DNA of 64,000 nt. Source: Prorocentrum cordatum (lineage: Eukaryota; Sar; Dinophyceae; Prorocentrales; Prorocentraceae). Shown piece after piece: positions 10,651-21,189 of the stretch; the first letter of the stretch is position 1; each line of letters starts with the position of its first letter. The stretch covers positions 590,467 through 654,466 of the forward strand of contig CAUYUJ010016060.1 in NCBI GenBank assembly GCA_963575745.1, given 5' to 3'. Both the position numbers and the translations under genes were made by a program. The notes beneath the pieces were generated by a model. That model searched no databases. It was not told the DNA's origin and saw nothing but the letters and a program-made list of their open reading frames with translations.

Positions 10651-12620
10651 TTAAACCAGCACCACATAGGCGCCCCCATCGCGGTGCCACGCGTGGGCCG
10701 CGTGAGCATCGCGCATGCTAACTGCCATCAACTCCCGCGAAAGCGAAAACCATCTGCTTGAGCGGGTGCGCCTGCCAGTGGGCAGCAATTTCCTGACGAC
10801 ACCGCGCAGCGCCCCACGTTCGCAGACGCAGGCCGGCACGAGGTCAGCACCATCCCCGACCAAAGCCGCGTCGTGAACGTGCAACTCGCGACCATCCTCC
10901 CAGGCGCCATGACCCAACTCCACATTTGGATAGCCTGGCAATTCCTTTCTAGACCCGCGAAGGCCCTCGCAGATGGATTGCGCACCACCGGTCACATCAT
11001 GATGGTGCCTCGTCAGCAAGTTCGAGAGGACAGAGTACTCGTACCGCTCTGTGTTCCTGACGCTGTTCTCTGCGGACTGCTTGACGCGAATATTTAAGCG
11101 CTCAACAACGAACATGTCGACTACAAACTTGTCTTTCCGAATTTGATCTGGAATATGCAGCGTGGCGTGGTGTTTCGGAAGTAAATACCTCTTGCCGCAT
11201 GCGGCTGCGTGCCTATCCATGTGTATGCGAAGAGCGGCCCTGAGCTCATTGAGAATGGCTGCGAGCCCAGTCTGCGGGGCCCTCTTAGCCTCGAGGACGA
11301 GGTCCAAGACAGCACATGCTGCGCTGAAAGACTCGTTCTCCCTCTCGAGGCCACGGATGTCGAGCAGTCTGCATTCGACAAAATGCCGCATGATAACATA
11401 CAAGGATATGCAATCACCTGCCTTGCACCGAATCTTCGACTCCTCCTCGGAGGATGCGGTAAATGCGTCGTAGACCTGGCTGATATTGACGCCCATTGAT
11501 AAGGGGAATGTCCAATCAGCCTTCACCAACTCACCCCACATCTCGAACATAATTCCCAGCTTGCTCTCGCACGCCCTCACGTAAGCCGTGCGCTCCCAAG
11601 AAAATGCGCCATGTTTTAGATAATGGTGCACCCAGTCTGCGCGGATGATGTCAGATATGTCGAGGATGCCGCACAAAGCCTCATCTGCTAGAAGGCCCAG
11701 TGGGTTTGGGTTGAAGCCGATGCCCTGAATGAGCTCCGTGAAATCCCCAACGCCCATGGCCCCAGCGTCACGTCTCGCTTTCGCCGCCAAAACGACAGTC
11801 ATATTTGCAACCGTGTCCTCGTGATCACGCAACCGAAATTTCGAGAAATCTGAACAAGATATATCGTAGCACCCTGGAATGAGATGTGAATCCTTCTTCC
11901 AACAACTGCCGCAAAAAAATGCATGGCTTGTGGGAGCTTGCGCCCGTCCAGTCGAACGTCATCCTGTGGCCGTCGAGGTTTTCTAAAACACCTTTCACCG
12001 TTGCGAACAGCAGGCGCGTTTGGCCGAGCACATTCAACGCCGCGCCCGCGTCTCTGAAGGACAGGGGGCCAAGCAGGATCCCACGCAGAAGTATTGCGAA
12101 CAATCTGGACCACTTGCCCTCGACCTTGTCTGTGATGTGATCCCGAATCACAGCGAAGGTCGTCCAGCTTGCCTCGTGGCTCAAAACTGACCACCCGAGC
12201 TCTAAACAATTGAAAGAAACAACCATGGTCTTTCGTTTGTTTTTTTTGCTTTTTTTTTTGCCGCCAACCGTGTACTTGTCTAAGCCGATGACCATGCTCC
12301 AAGGTCTGTCAATCGAGCACGGGCGCCTCGAGAAAGCATTCGAGAAACACGTCTGCAACTCGCCCGAAGCAGCCGCATCTCCTGGAGAACGAGCGCGGGC
12401 TGGCAAACCTCCCATCGCCATGGTTCGCCAGCTGTCAAACGCAGATCGACGTCGAACCTCGCCCTCTCGAACAACTCGTGGTTTATAGCGCGAAGCTTCT
12501 TATCGCCGACAGGCTCGCAAACGAGTTCCGCGGCAATCCGCACTAACCCATCCAGCGATATCCCGCCCGTGTGCAGCGCGGGCTGCGGTCTCAAACGCTT
12601 CTGCGCTGCGTCGTGGGCCG
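10651..12620 (-). pseudogene. transposase-like protein of an expanded dinoflagellate family, frameshifted
   Basis: Three overlapping minus-strand frames make one protein of about 650 residues. 12,620-12,390 gives FDVDLRLTAGEPWRWEVCQP. 12,380-11,825 gives RPWSMVIGLDKYTVGGKKK and FNCLELGWSVLSHEASWTTF. 11,832-10,651 (393 codons) gives DWVHHYLKHGAF, LLPKHHATLHIPDQI and VVERLNIRVKQSAENSVRN. From memory this matches an abundant Symbiodinium-type ORF family (PWS-x-GxDE, FLELG, HDWMH and KHH-hh-H-P motifs). The KHH...H-P followed by hER-hh-K resembles the C-terminal part of plant CACTA and fungal Plavaka-type transposases, but I cannot confirm homology. Two frame changes and a stop at 11,825 argue for decay, unless introns remove them. 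It is enclosed by inverted 89-bp arrays. Confidence 0.6.
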
Positions 12621-12649
12621 TGGAGCGGAAAATGCCGCTGCTACGGATG

Positions 12650-12745
12650 GGGAAGAGGGGGGGGGGGCGTGCCAATTGGGGGAGGGGGGGGGGGCGGGCG
12701 GAGAATATGCCATAGGAGAGGGGGGGGCATGCCAATTTTGGGGGG
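12650..12745. repeat. G-rich tract
   Basis: Repeated runs of 6-10 G with CATGCCAATT(T) repeated. It lies just upstream of the transposase-like pseudogene. Confidence 0.6.
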
Positions 12746-12777
12746 AGGACAGAGGATATGCGCACCCATATGATTCA

Positions 12778-12835
12778 GTCAACCCACCAGCCCTCTGGGC
12801 GTGGGCGGCTTAGATCGCTTCCTCTCCCGACCCCC
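12778..12835 (-). repeat. dispersed repeat containing CGCCCAGAGGGCTGG
   Basis: The reverse complement reads CCACGCCCAGAGGGCTGGTG. The same block lies at 45,965-46,012 and 60,200-60,240 on the plus strand, there preceded by CTA(A/G)ACCAC and followed by GGATTTTG. The element type is unknown. Confidence 0.6.
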
Positions 12836-12856
12836 GTTCCTGGGGCGGGCGGGCGG

Positions 12857-12870
12857 CGTGTGTGTGTGTG

Positions 12871-12941
<71 letters not shown>

Positions 12942-12970
12942 GTGTGTGTGTGTGTTTCTGCGTGTGTGCG
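12857..12970. repeat. (TG)n microsatellite
   Basis: About 55 TG units with two GC interruptions. Confidence 0.98.
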
Positions 12971-13067
12971 CGCGTCGCTCAAGGTGGCTTCCAAGATGGT
13001 CCAAGAGGGCCCAAGACCGCCCAAGGACGGCTCCAAGGTGCCAAAGGGCTCTCCATGGAGCCCCCCC

Positions 13068-13068
13068 C

Positions 13069-13105
<37 letters not shown>

Positions 13106-13147
13106 TATATATACACACATACGTGTGTGTATATATATATATATATA
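13068..13147. repeat. (TA)n microsatellite
   Basis: Two TA runs separated by ACACACATACGTGTGTG. It directly abuts the head of the right 89-bp array. Confidence 0.95.
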
Positions 13148-13200
13148 CCCTGGCGAGAAGCCCAACCGTATGCAGTTGGGGGTACTGCGTGGTGGGTACC
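13148..13200. repeat. head sequence of the right 89-bp array
   Basis: It begins CCTGGCGAGAAGCCCAACCG and continues TATGCAGTTG...TACC. It is the inverted counterpart of 10,561-10,612, about 75% identical by eye, and homology runs on into the first repeat unit. Confidence 0.85.
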
Positions 13201-13950
13201 GCCTTCTGTGGAGCTCCCTATGCTGCCACGACCCGTGTGAGGAGCGTGCCGACATGGGGCGGGGCCGCCATGCGAACCATGCCACCGGGGACTTCAGTGG
13301 AACTCCCTCTGAGGCCGCGAACCGTGTGAGGGGTGTGCCGAAATGGCCCGAGGCCGCCATGCGAACCCTTCGGTGGAGCTCCCTATGGGGCCACGGTCCT
13401 CGTGAGGGGTGTGCCGACATGGCCCGAGGCCGCCATGCGAACCCTGCCGCTGGGGCCTTCGGCGGAGCTCCCTATGGGGCCACGGTCCTCGCGAGGGGTG
13501 TGCCGAAATGGCCCGAGGCCACCATGCGAACCCTGCCACTGGGGCCTTCGGTGGAGCTCCCTATGGGGCCACTGACCTCGTGAGGGGTGTGCCGAAATGG
13601 CCCGAGGCCGCCATGCGAACCCTGCCGCCGGGGCCTTCGGTGGAGCTCCCTATGGGGCCGCGATCCTCGTGGGGGGTGTGCCGAAATGGCCCGAGGCCAC
13701 CATGCGAACCCTGCCACTGGGGCCTTCGGTGGAGCTCCCTATGGGGCCACGATCCTCGTGAGGGGTGTGCCAGAATGGCCCGAGCGAGCCCTGCCACTGG
13801 GGCCTTCGGTGGAGCCCCCTATGGGGCCACGATCCTCGTGAGGGGTGTGCCGAAATGGCTCGAGGCCGCCATGTGAACCCTGCCACTGGGGCCTTCGGTG
13901 GAGCTCCCTATGGGGCCGCGATCCTCGTGAGGGGTGTGCCGAAATGGGTA
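13201..13950. repeat. 89-bp tandem array, right arm (inverted relative to the left)
   Basis: Copies of GTGAGGGGTGTGCC occur at 13,237, 13,326, 13,402, 13,491, 13,580, 13,669, 13,758, 13,838 and 13,927. The spacing is 89 bp except for two shortened units of 76 and 80 bp. Each unit has GCCACTGGGGCCTTCGGTGG and AGCTCCCTATGGGGCCAC. The unit equals the reverse complement of the 9,634 array at roughly 70% identity. A 25-bp fragment of the same unit (CGATCCTCGTGAGGGGTGT) lies at about 45,812. Confidence 0.95.
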
Positions 13951-13974
13951 TAGAACCCAGGGGGGGTAGCCTAC

Positions 13975-14893
13975 CCTAGGCCCGCGGGTCGGGTCGGGTC
14001 GGGCGGGCGGACCCTAACGGGCGGGGCGGGTCGGGTCGGGCGGGCCCTAATAACGGGCGGGTCGGGTGGGGCGGGCGGGACATTGAAGTATATGGTGCGT
14101 GTGCATTGACACGCGTGAACCCTAAACAACGGGGTCGGGTCGGGTCGGCGGGCGGACCCTAACGGGCTGTTCGGGGTCGGGCGGGCCTAACGGGCGGGGC
14201 GGTCGGGTCCGGGCGGGACATTAAACGTAAGGTGCCGGGCTCTTGACACGCGGTGAACCCTACAGGGGCCTCTGTGTCGGGTCGGCGGGCTGCCCTAACG
14301 GGCGGGTCGTGTCGGGTCGGGCGGACCCTAACGGGCGGATCGGGTCGGGCGGGCGTGACATTAAAGCACGGTGCGTGTACACCTGACACGCGTGACCCCT
14401 AACGGGCGGGTCGGGTCGCGTCGGGCGGGCGGGCCCTAACGGGCGGGTCGGGTCGGGTCGGGCGGGCCCTAACGCGCGGGTCGGGTCGGTCGGGCGGGGC
14501 ATTGAAGTATGGTGCGTATGCACTAGACACGCGTGAACCCTAACGGGCGGGTCGGGTCGGGTCGGGCGGGCGGACCCTAACGGGCGGGTCGGGTCGGGCG
14601 GACCCTAACGGGAGGGTCGGGTCGGTCGGGCGGGACATTAAAGTATGGTGCGTGTACACTTGACACGCGTGAACCCTAACGGGCGGGTCGGGTCGGGTCG
14701 GGCGGGCGGACCCTAACGGGCGGGCCGGGTCGGGTCGGGCGGACCCTAACGGGCGGGTCGGGTCGGGCGGGCGGGGCGCTCAAGTATGGCGCGCGCACAC
14801 TTGACACGCGCGAACCGTAACGGGTGGGTAGGGTCGGGCGGGCGGCCCCTAACGGGCGCGTCGGGTCGGGTCGGGCGGACCCTAAACGGCGGG
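13975..14893. repeat. 136/141-bp GC-rich satellite
   Basis: GACACGCG(T)GAACCCTAA recurs at about 14,108, 14,244, 14,385, 14,526, 14,662 and 14,803, giving periods of 136 or 141 bp. Between them are short GGTCG/GGGCG repeats and several CCCTAACGGGCGG blocks. The array ends in the assembly gap, so its true length is unknown. Confidence 0.9.
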
Positions 14894-14993
14894 NNNNNNN
14901 NNNNNNNNNNNNNNNNNNNNNNNNNNNNNNNNNNNNNNNNNNNNNNNNNNNNNNNNNNNNNNNNNNNNNNNNNNNNNNNNNNNNNNNNNNNNN
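14894..14993. other. assembly gap, 100 N
   Basis: Exactly 100 undetermined bases, the usual placeholder for a gap of unknown size. The satellites on its two sides are unrelated. Confidence 1.
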
Positions 14994-15760
14994 GATGGGG
15001 GTGTCGGGGCGCGGCGGGAGCGTGGGGGGGGGGCGTCGGTGGGTTCCGGGCGAGAAATTGCGGGGTGGGGGGTCCCAAGAACGGAGCTGCCGTGGATGGG
15101 GGTGCCAGGGCGTGGTGGGAGCGTGGGGGGGGGGCGTCGGTGGGTTCCGGGCGAGGGATTGCGGGGTGGGGGGTCCCAAGAACGGAGCTGCCGTGGATGG
15201 GGGTGTCGGGACGTGGTGGGAGCGTGGGGGGGGCGTCGGTGGGTTCCGGGCGAGAAATTGCGGGGTGGATGGGGTGTGTCGGGGACGTGGTGGTGGAGCG
15301 TGGGGGGGGGGTGCGTCGGTGGCTTCGAGGCGAGAAATTGCGGGTTGGGAGGTCCCAAGAACAGAGCTGCCGTGAGTTGGGGTGTCGGGACGTGGTGGGA
15401 GCCTGGGGGGGGCGTCGGTGGGTTCTGGGCGAGAAATTGCGGGGTGGGCGTCCCAAGCTCAGAGGTGCCGTGGATGGGGGTGTCGGGACGTGGTGGGAGC
15501 GTGGGGGGGGGCGTCGGTGGTTCCGGGCGAGGAATTGCGGGTTGGGGGATCCCAAGAGCAGAGCTGCCGTGGATGGGGGTGTCGGGACGTGGTGGGAGCG
15601 TGGGGGGGGGCGTCGGTGGGTTCCGGGCGAGGAATTGCGGGCTGGGGGATCCCAAGAACAGAGCTGCCGTAGATAGAGGTGTCGGGACGTGGTGAGAGCG
15701 TTGGCCTGGGCGTCGGTGGGTTCCGTGCGAGAAATTGCGGGTTGGGCGGAGAGGCATTGA
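14994..15760. repeat. about 100-bp G-rich satellite
   Basis: GATGGGGGTGTCGGG-like starts recur at about 14,994, 15,094, 15,195, 15,473, 15,572 and 15,671, with degenerate units between. The unit includes GTCGGTGGGTTCCGGGCGAG, AAATTGCGGG and CCCAAGA.CAGAGCTGCCGT. About 7.5 copies. Long open frames on both strands follow from the low complexity. Confidence 0.9.
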
Positions 15761-15965
15761 CGGGTGGTGAAGTGTCAAGGAGTGAGGTGTCGATGGCATT
15801 CGTGTAGGCTTAGCACAAAGGATATCGCACACGCCTCTAGGGTCGGCGGATTTTCCTCCTCCTCCTGCTCCTCGTATATGGTCCAGGGCTTGGGCCCTCC
15901 CCCCCGCCAATGCTGATGCCATTGGGCCCTCCCCCCCCGCGCGATGGTCCCCCCCGCCCGCCCCT

Positions 15966-16130
15966 GTGGGCGTGGCGTGGTGTTGCGCTGCGGTGCCCCC
16001 CTCCCCCCCCCTGTGGATGTGGTGTGGTGCTGTGCTGGTTCAGAGGTGGGCGTGGCGTGGTGCTGCGCTGAGGTGCCCCCCTCCCCCCCACCTGTGGATG
16101 TGGTGTGGTGTGGTGCTGTGGTGGTTCAGA
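15966..16130. repeat. 80-bp tandem duplication
   Basis: Two copies of GGGCGTGGCGTGGTG...CTGTGGATGTGGTGTGGTG, about 80 bp apart. Confidence 0.7.
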
Positions 16131-16375
16131 GGTCGTCGTCGTCGTCGTCGTCCTCGTCGTCCTCGTCGTCCTCGTCGTCCTCGTCGTCCTCGTCGTCCTG
16201 GTCGTCTTCGTCGTCGTCGTCGTCGTCCTCATCGTCGTCGTCGTCGCCGTCGTCATCGTCGTCGTCGCCGCCGCCGCCGCCAGCGTCGTCGCCGCCGCAG
16301 CCGTCATCGTCGTCGTGGTCGTCGTCGTCGTCTCCGTCGTCGTAGTCGTCGCCGTCGTCGTCGTCGTCGTCTCTG
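16131..16375. repeat. (GTC)n array
   Basis: GTC/CTC triplets, in part a regular CTCGTCGTC nonamer. It is followed by two copies of GGGACCATACCATCTGGGGG at about 16,375 and 16,410. Confidence 0.95.
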
Positions 16376-16641
16376 GGACCATACCATCTGGGGGGGGGGG
16401 GGGCCCGAGGAATCCTGGGACCATACCATCTGGGGGGGAGGGGCCTGTGGGCCCGGAGCCCGGGATCATATATCTGCCCTTGCTCCTTCTCCCACTCCCC
16501 GTCCCGCTCCCCCCTTCCGATTCTGACGCCCGTCTTGACCTCCCAATCCGCCCCTCCCATCCTCCCTTCTTCCTCCTCCTTCCCCTTCTTCTCCTCCTCC
16601 TCCCCCCTCATTCCCCTCTCCAGATGCTCCCTCCTCCTCCC

Positions 16642-16672
<31 letters not shown>

Positions 16673-16730
16673 TCCTTCCACCGCCTCCCCTCCTCCTCCC
16701 CTTCCTCCTCCCCCTCCGCCCCTCTCCAGA

Positions 16731-16920
16731 TGCTCCTTCCTTCACCGGTCGGGGCGGCGGTGGAGCTGGCCGTGGCCGCCCTCGACGCCCTGAGTGCGGT
16801 CGGCGCGCCCGCGGGGCGTGGCACGGCTAGGCTCCCGGGTGCGCCGCCGTCGCCTCGCCGGTCGTCCGTCCCGCTCTTCGCCGGCGTCGTCGTCGGTTTG
16901 TCGCCTTCGTCGTCGACCTC
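16731..16920 (+). CDS. possible exon, unrecognised
   Basis: After a pyrimidine-rich tract ending in CAG the plus strand is open, with unique GC-rich sequence. The frame starting at the ATG reads MLLPSPVGAAVELAVAALDA and continues Ala/Gly/Arg-rich. It lies between a CTC tract and a GGA tract, the usual setting of exon islands here. No family is recognised and the call rests on composition only. Confidence 0.2.
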
Positions 16921-16937
16921 ATCCTCATTGTCCTTTC

Positions 16938-17125
16938 ACTCCGATGGAGGAGGGGGAGGGGGAGGGGGAGGGGGAGGGAGGGGAGGGGAGAGGAGGAGGG
17001 AGGAGGAGGGCAGGAGGAGGAGGAGGAGGAGGAGGAGAGGAGGAGGAGGAGGAGGAGGAGGAGGAGGAGGAGGAGGAGGAGGAGGAGGAGGAGGAGGAGG
17101 AGGAGGAGGAGGAGGAGGGGGGGGG
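16938..17125. repeat. (GGA)n array
   Basis: GGAGGGG units pass into more than 30 GGA units. Confidence 0.95.
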
Positions 17126-17724
17126 CCTTCGGCCTGCCTCTCCTCCTTCCCATGGGGCCCCCAGGCCAACCCAGTCCGCGGTGTTGAGCCCCCAGCTCTC
17201 CGAGCCGAGACCATCCGTTGGCCCGCTCCCACGCGGACCAGGCTAACCAACTTAGGCCAGCCACCTGCCACTCCACGCCCCTGAACCTTGCTGATGTCTT
17301 GAAAGATCCAGGTGTTCACGATGACCTTCGTCGTCGGATGCCCCCTGTTCTGCGCCTCCAGCTTCGGACTGAGGTGAACACTGTGCCACTTGCGATGCCA
17401 ACCTCGTGTGCCGCGGTCCTCGGCTTTGCTGCTGCGCGGGCGCGAGGCCGACTGGTGCGCGGCGCTGCAGGCGCGCCTGGTGCGGGGCTCCCGGCAAGGT
17501 TCCTGAATACGCCCCCACTCCCGCCCCCCCCTCCCTTCCCCGCTCCCTCCCCCCTCCTCTGCCCGCCTCTCTCTGCCGCTGGGCTTCTTCGCTGGGCAAA
17601 AGGGCGCCCTATCCTGCGTCCACCGCGGCGCCACGCACCCACGGCCGCGGCGGCCTTCGCGACGCCGACCGGCAGGTCCCCATGGAGTGCTTGGCGGGCG
17701 CGTTCCCAAGAGCCGCGCCCGCCC

Positions 17725-17815
17725 CTCGTAAGCCCCTCGTAAGCCCCTTGTAAGCCCCTCGTAAGCCCCTCGTAAGCCCCTCGAGAGCCGCGCCCGCCCC
17801 TCGTAAGCCCCTGCG
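17725..17815. repeat. 11-bp tandem repeat CCCCTCGTAAG
   Basis: About seven units of CCCCTCGTAAG, some interrupted by AGAGCCGCGCCCG. Confidence 0.9.
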
Positions 17816-17844
17816 GCAGGCACGCCTCCCACGGGAACGGCAGG

Positions 17845-18105
17845 CAAATGGAGGAGGAGGAGGAGGAGGAGGAGGAGGAGGAGGGAGGAAACGAAGAGCA
17901 GGACGAGGAGGCAGGCGGAGGGGGAGCGGCAGGGCGCGGGCGAGGAGGAGGAGGAGGAGGAGGAGGAGGGAGAAGAGGAGGAGGAGGAGGAGGAGGAGGA
18001 GGAGGAACGGGATAATGAGGAGGCAGGAGGAGCGAGCAGGATGAGGAGGAGCGAGCAGGAGGAGGAGGAGGAGGAGGAGGAGGAAGACAGCAGGATGAGG
18101 ATGAG
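17845..18105. repeat. (GGA)n array
   Basis: GGA units interrupted by AACGAAGAG and CAGGATGAG segments. Confidence 0.9.
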
Positions 18106-18109
18106 GCCT

Positions 18110-19500
18110 CTCGATGGCTTGGCATTCTTGGGGCCAAGCTTGGTTGTGGACAAAACGCCTCTTTGGGAGGCTGCTTGGGGTCTCTTGGGAGGCCTCTCGG
18201 CGGCCTCTTGGCGGTTTCTGGTACCTGTTAAGGCCTTTTGAGGGGGTCGCCTCCGAGGGCCTCTTGGGGGCCTCTCGGGGGCCTGCTGGCGGTGGTGGGG
18301 ATCATCTTTCGGGGGCAGTTTCAACATGTCAGTTCGGATTCCCCCTCTTGGACCCATCTTGGGAGCCCCTGGAGTCCTCTTGGGAGAGCTCCGTGGCCGT
18401 CGTGGCCCCCTGTTCAGTCGTCTTGGGGCCGTCCCGGGAACCTCTTGGTCTGACTCAGGGAACCTCTTGGTCTTGCTCTGAGTTTCTTGGGCCGTGTTGG
18501 GCGGTCGGAAGCCCGAACGGGCGGTGACGCCCAAATCCATCCTGAACCAAAGGGAAGTCAAAGAAGTTTAGCCTCAGGGGGCCCTCTTCGGCCTGTCCAG
18601 GACCACCTTGGGGCTATATATCGTGGGAGTGCTGTCGGGCCATCCTTAGGCCTGCCACCTATTGATCGCGACTCTTGAGCCCTCTTCGAGCTCCCTTGAG
18701 GGTCTCTTGGGGCGCTCCCGGGCGATCTTGAGGGCCCCGAAGACCGCCCCGCCGGAGTTCCAGTATCTGTGACACCCACCGCCCAGGAGTTGTCTGGGGT
18801 CCGCTCAGGGTATTTTTCGGCAGGGGAACCCTGGGTGCCGCCATGCGCGCGCGAACCATATCTAATGACACTCGGCCCATCCCGCCGCCTGGGTTGTGGG
18901 TATGAACAGCCACTTGGTGTTCGTTGGGATCTCGTGGGAGGCCTTTCGGAGACCTCCTGGCAGCAGTTTTGAGGTCTATCGGGGGTCGTTTTGGAGCCCC
19001 TTGCAACCTTTTTGGGGCTTCTTCGGGGCTTCTTGGGGCCTCTTGGGGGCCTCTTGGGAGCCTCTTGGGGCCTCTTGGGCGCCTCTCAGGGCCTCCTGGG
19101 GGCCTCTTGGGGCGGAAGGCTAGGATTTTCGGTTCGTGCTCCCTCTCTTGGACCCCTTTGGAGCCTCTGGTGGCGCTCTCAGGCCGTCTTGGGGCCCTCT
19201 TGGAGGCCTCTTGGGCCGTCTTGGTGTGGTCTTGGGGGCCTGCTAGGCCGTCTTGGAGCGTCGGGAGACAGAAAAGGCGAGAAAGTCCATCTCCTTCCAT
19301 AGCCTAACCGACATTCATGGTTTTGCATCTTGGGGCCCTGTTGAAAAGCCTCTTGGGCGTCTTGGAGGCCTCCTGGGCCATCTTGAGGCCATCTCAGGCG
19401 TCGTGGGGCGATCTTTCGGCGTCTCGGGACCCTCTTGGACCGTCTTGAGGGCTTCGCGGGGCCCTCTTGGCCCGTCTTGGGGCTCTCTGGGGCCCAACAC
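18110..19500. repeat. degenerate TCTTGGGGGCC repeat tract
   Basis: Over about 1.4 kb the phrase GGCCTCTTGGGG or a one- to two-base variant recurs every 10-12 bases or small multiples, with unrelated text between (for example 18,770-18,900). Both strands look open and give Pro/Arg- or Leu/Gly-rich translations. Reverse-orientation relatives lie at 20,620-21,085 and a same-orientation one at 45,485-45,765. Confidence 0.75.
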
Positions 19501-19794
19501 ATTCACGTACCACAGCGCGGAGGAGCCCAGGCCGTACGCGGGAAGCCCAAGGAGAGTTCGCAAGTTTCGGTCCGGGCCCTGTAAAGACTCTTCAGGAGTG
19601 AGAGTTGAGACTAGAGGATGAGGGAAAGGACATGAGGGCACGCCCACTCCGTGTCCAGAGGCACGGTGGAGAATCTGTATCGGAGGTTGGGGGGTGAGAT
19701 CGCAGTGAAACGGAGACCCCCCACCGGGAAATCGGTTTCGTGTTCGTGTCGTGCGTGCGGGCGAGGCGAAGCTGCGCGTGATCCTCCGGCAGCT

Positions 19795-19982
19795 AGGCCG
19801 AAGTAGGAGCGAAAGTCCGTTCCCGTCCGCCGGTGGTTGGGAGTTGTCCCAGTTGGGCCGGGCGGTGTCCCGGGTGTCCCGGGTGTCAGTAGGAGCGAAA
19901 GTCCGTTTCCCGTCCGCCGGTGGCCGGGAGGTGTCCCAGTTGGGCCGGGCGGTGTCCCGGGTGTCCCGGGCGTCCTGGCGCT
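19795..19982. repeat. 86-bp tandem duplication
   Basis: AGGAGCGAAAGTCCG begins at 19,805 and 19,891. Each copy ends in repeated GTGTCCCGG. Confidence 0.85.
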
Positions 19983-20004
19983 AACGCATGTCGCTAATTT
20001 CATA

Positions 20005-20460
20005 ATTCATTTTTGTCGGCGCCTGCGGCGGGCTCTCTTATCCAATCCAGCTTATATTTTCCAATCCATCTTGTCCAATCCAATACATATTATCTTATCC
20101 AACCCATCTTGTCTCATCTTATCTTACCCCACCCAATCCAATCCACCCAACCCAATTCATCAATTCATTTGTTTATGCGCCTGCGGCGGGCCAATCCAAT
20201 CCATCTTATCTTATCCAATCCATTTCTTCCAATCCAACCCATCCCATCTGATCCAATCCATCTTATCCCATTAAATCTAATCCACCCAACCCAGTCCATC
20301 AATTCATTTTTGTCGGCGCCTGCGGCGGGCTTTCTTATCCAATCCAGATTATCTGATCCAATCCCTCTTGTCAAACACGATCCATCTTATCTTAACCAAC
20401 CCATCTTGTGCCATCTTATCTTGTCCCACCCAATCCAATCCATCCAACCAAATCCAGGCT
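20005..20460. repeat. ATCCAATCC-type repeat with a longer period
   Basis: Short ATCC/ATCTT units. A longer phrase, GCGCCTGCGGCGGGC, recurs at 20,019, 20,177 and 20,316 after ATTCATTT, marking a higher-order unit of about 140-160 bp. Confidence 0.8.
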
Positions 20461-20619
20461 GGAGGTCAGTCAGGGTGGGCATTTGATCTTAATCCCCCCA
20501 ACCTCCTTATCGCCCGCAGGGCGGTCGTATAGGTATACATACATTCCTATTCATTTTTTTACCCAGACCCCCCCCCCCCTAAACCAGACCCCCCCCCCAG
20601 GGACGCCCTGGGCGCCCTT

Positions 20620-21085
20620 TCGGACGTCTCAGCGGCCCCCTGGACGCCCTTGGAAAAGGTCCGCTGGCCCTTCTGGGCCTCCCAGGGCGCCTTGCTGGGC
20701 CTTGCGAGCAGACTCAAGGCGATCAGAGGGTCGTCGGAGAGGCGCAAGAGAGACCCAAGACAGTACAAGAGCGCTCCAAGAGGAACCTCGATGTTCTCAA
20801 GACCGCCCAAGAGGCCTCCAAGACGGCCCAAGAGGCCCCCCAGAGGGTTTGAAGACGGCCCAAGAGAGCCCCAAGACTGCTCCAGAGAGCCCCGAGACAA
20901 TCCGCGAGAAGCCCAAGATGCCCCCAGAAGGCTCCCAAGAGAGATCCACGCAAGCCATGGGAGACCCCCAAGAAGGCCATTAGAGGCCCCCAAGAAGGCC
21001 CTAGATGGCTTCAGAAGACCTCTGGAGGGCCTCAGCTCCCCAAGACGGCCCAAGAAGGCACCGGGACGGCCCAAGGGGGGGACGG
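20620..21085. repeat. degenerate GGCCCCCAAGA repeat tract (reverse orientation)
   Basis: GGCCCAAGAGGCCCCCAAGA-like phrases repeat. This is the reverse complement of the tract at 18,110-19,500. Confidence 0.7.
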
Positions 21086-21189
21086 CCCAAAGGAGCACTA
21101 AAAACACCCAGACGGCATCCCCTACAAAACACATCGAGCTGACCCGACGATCTTGGTTCCACGCTTGAGGCTCGAGGTTTAAGTTCCTC

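Noticed and set aside
13975-14893. Interstitial telomere
   Set aside because: CCCTAA occurs only as part of a 136/141-bp unit and is followed by CGGGCGG, not by tandem CCCTAAA.
14746-15922. Long Pro/Arg-rich frames across the satellites and the gap
   Set aside because: They cross 100 undetermined bases and satellite DNA; not genes.
18110-21085. Pro/Arg/Gly-rich frames such as 213 and 191 codons
   Set aside because: They translate the degenerate TCTTGGGGGCC tract; similar frames occur on both strands.
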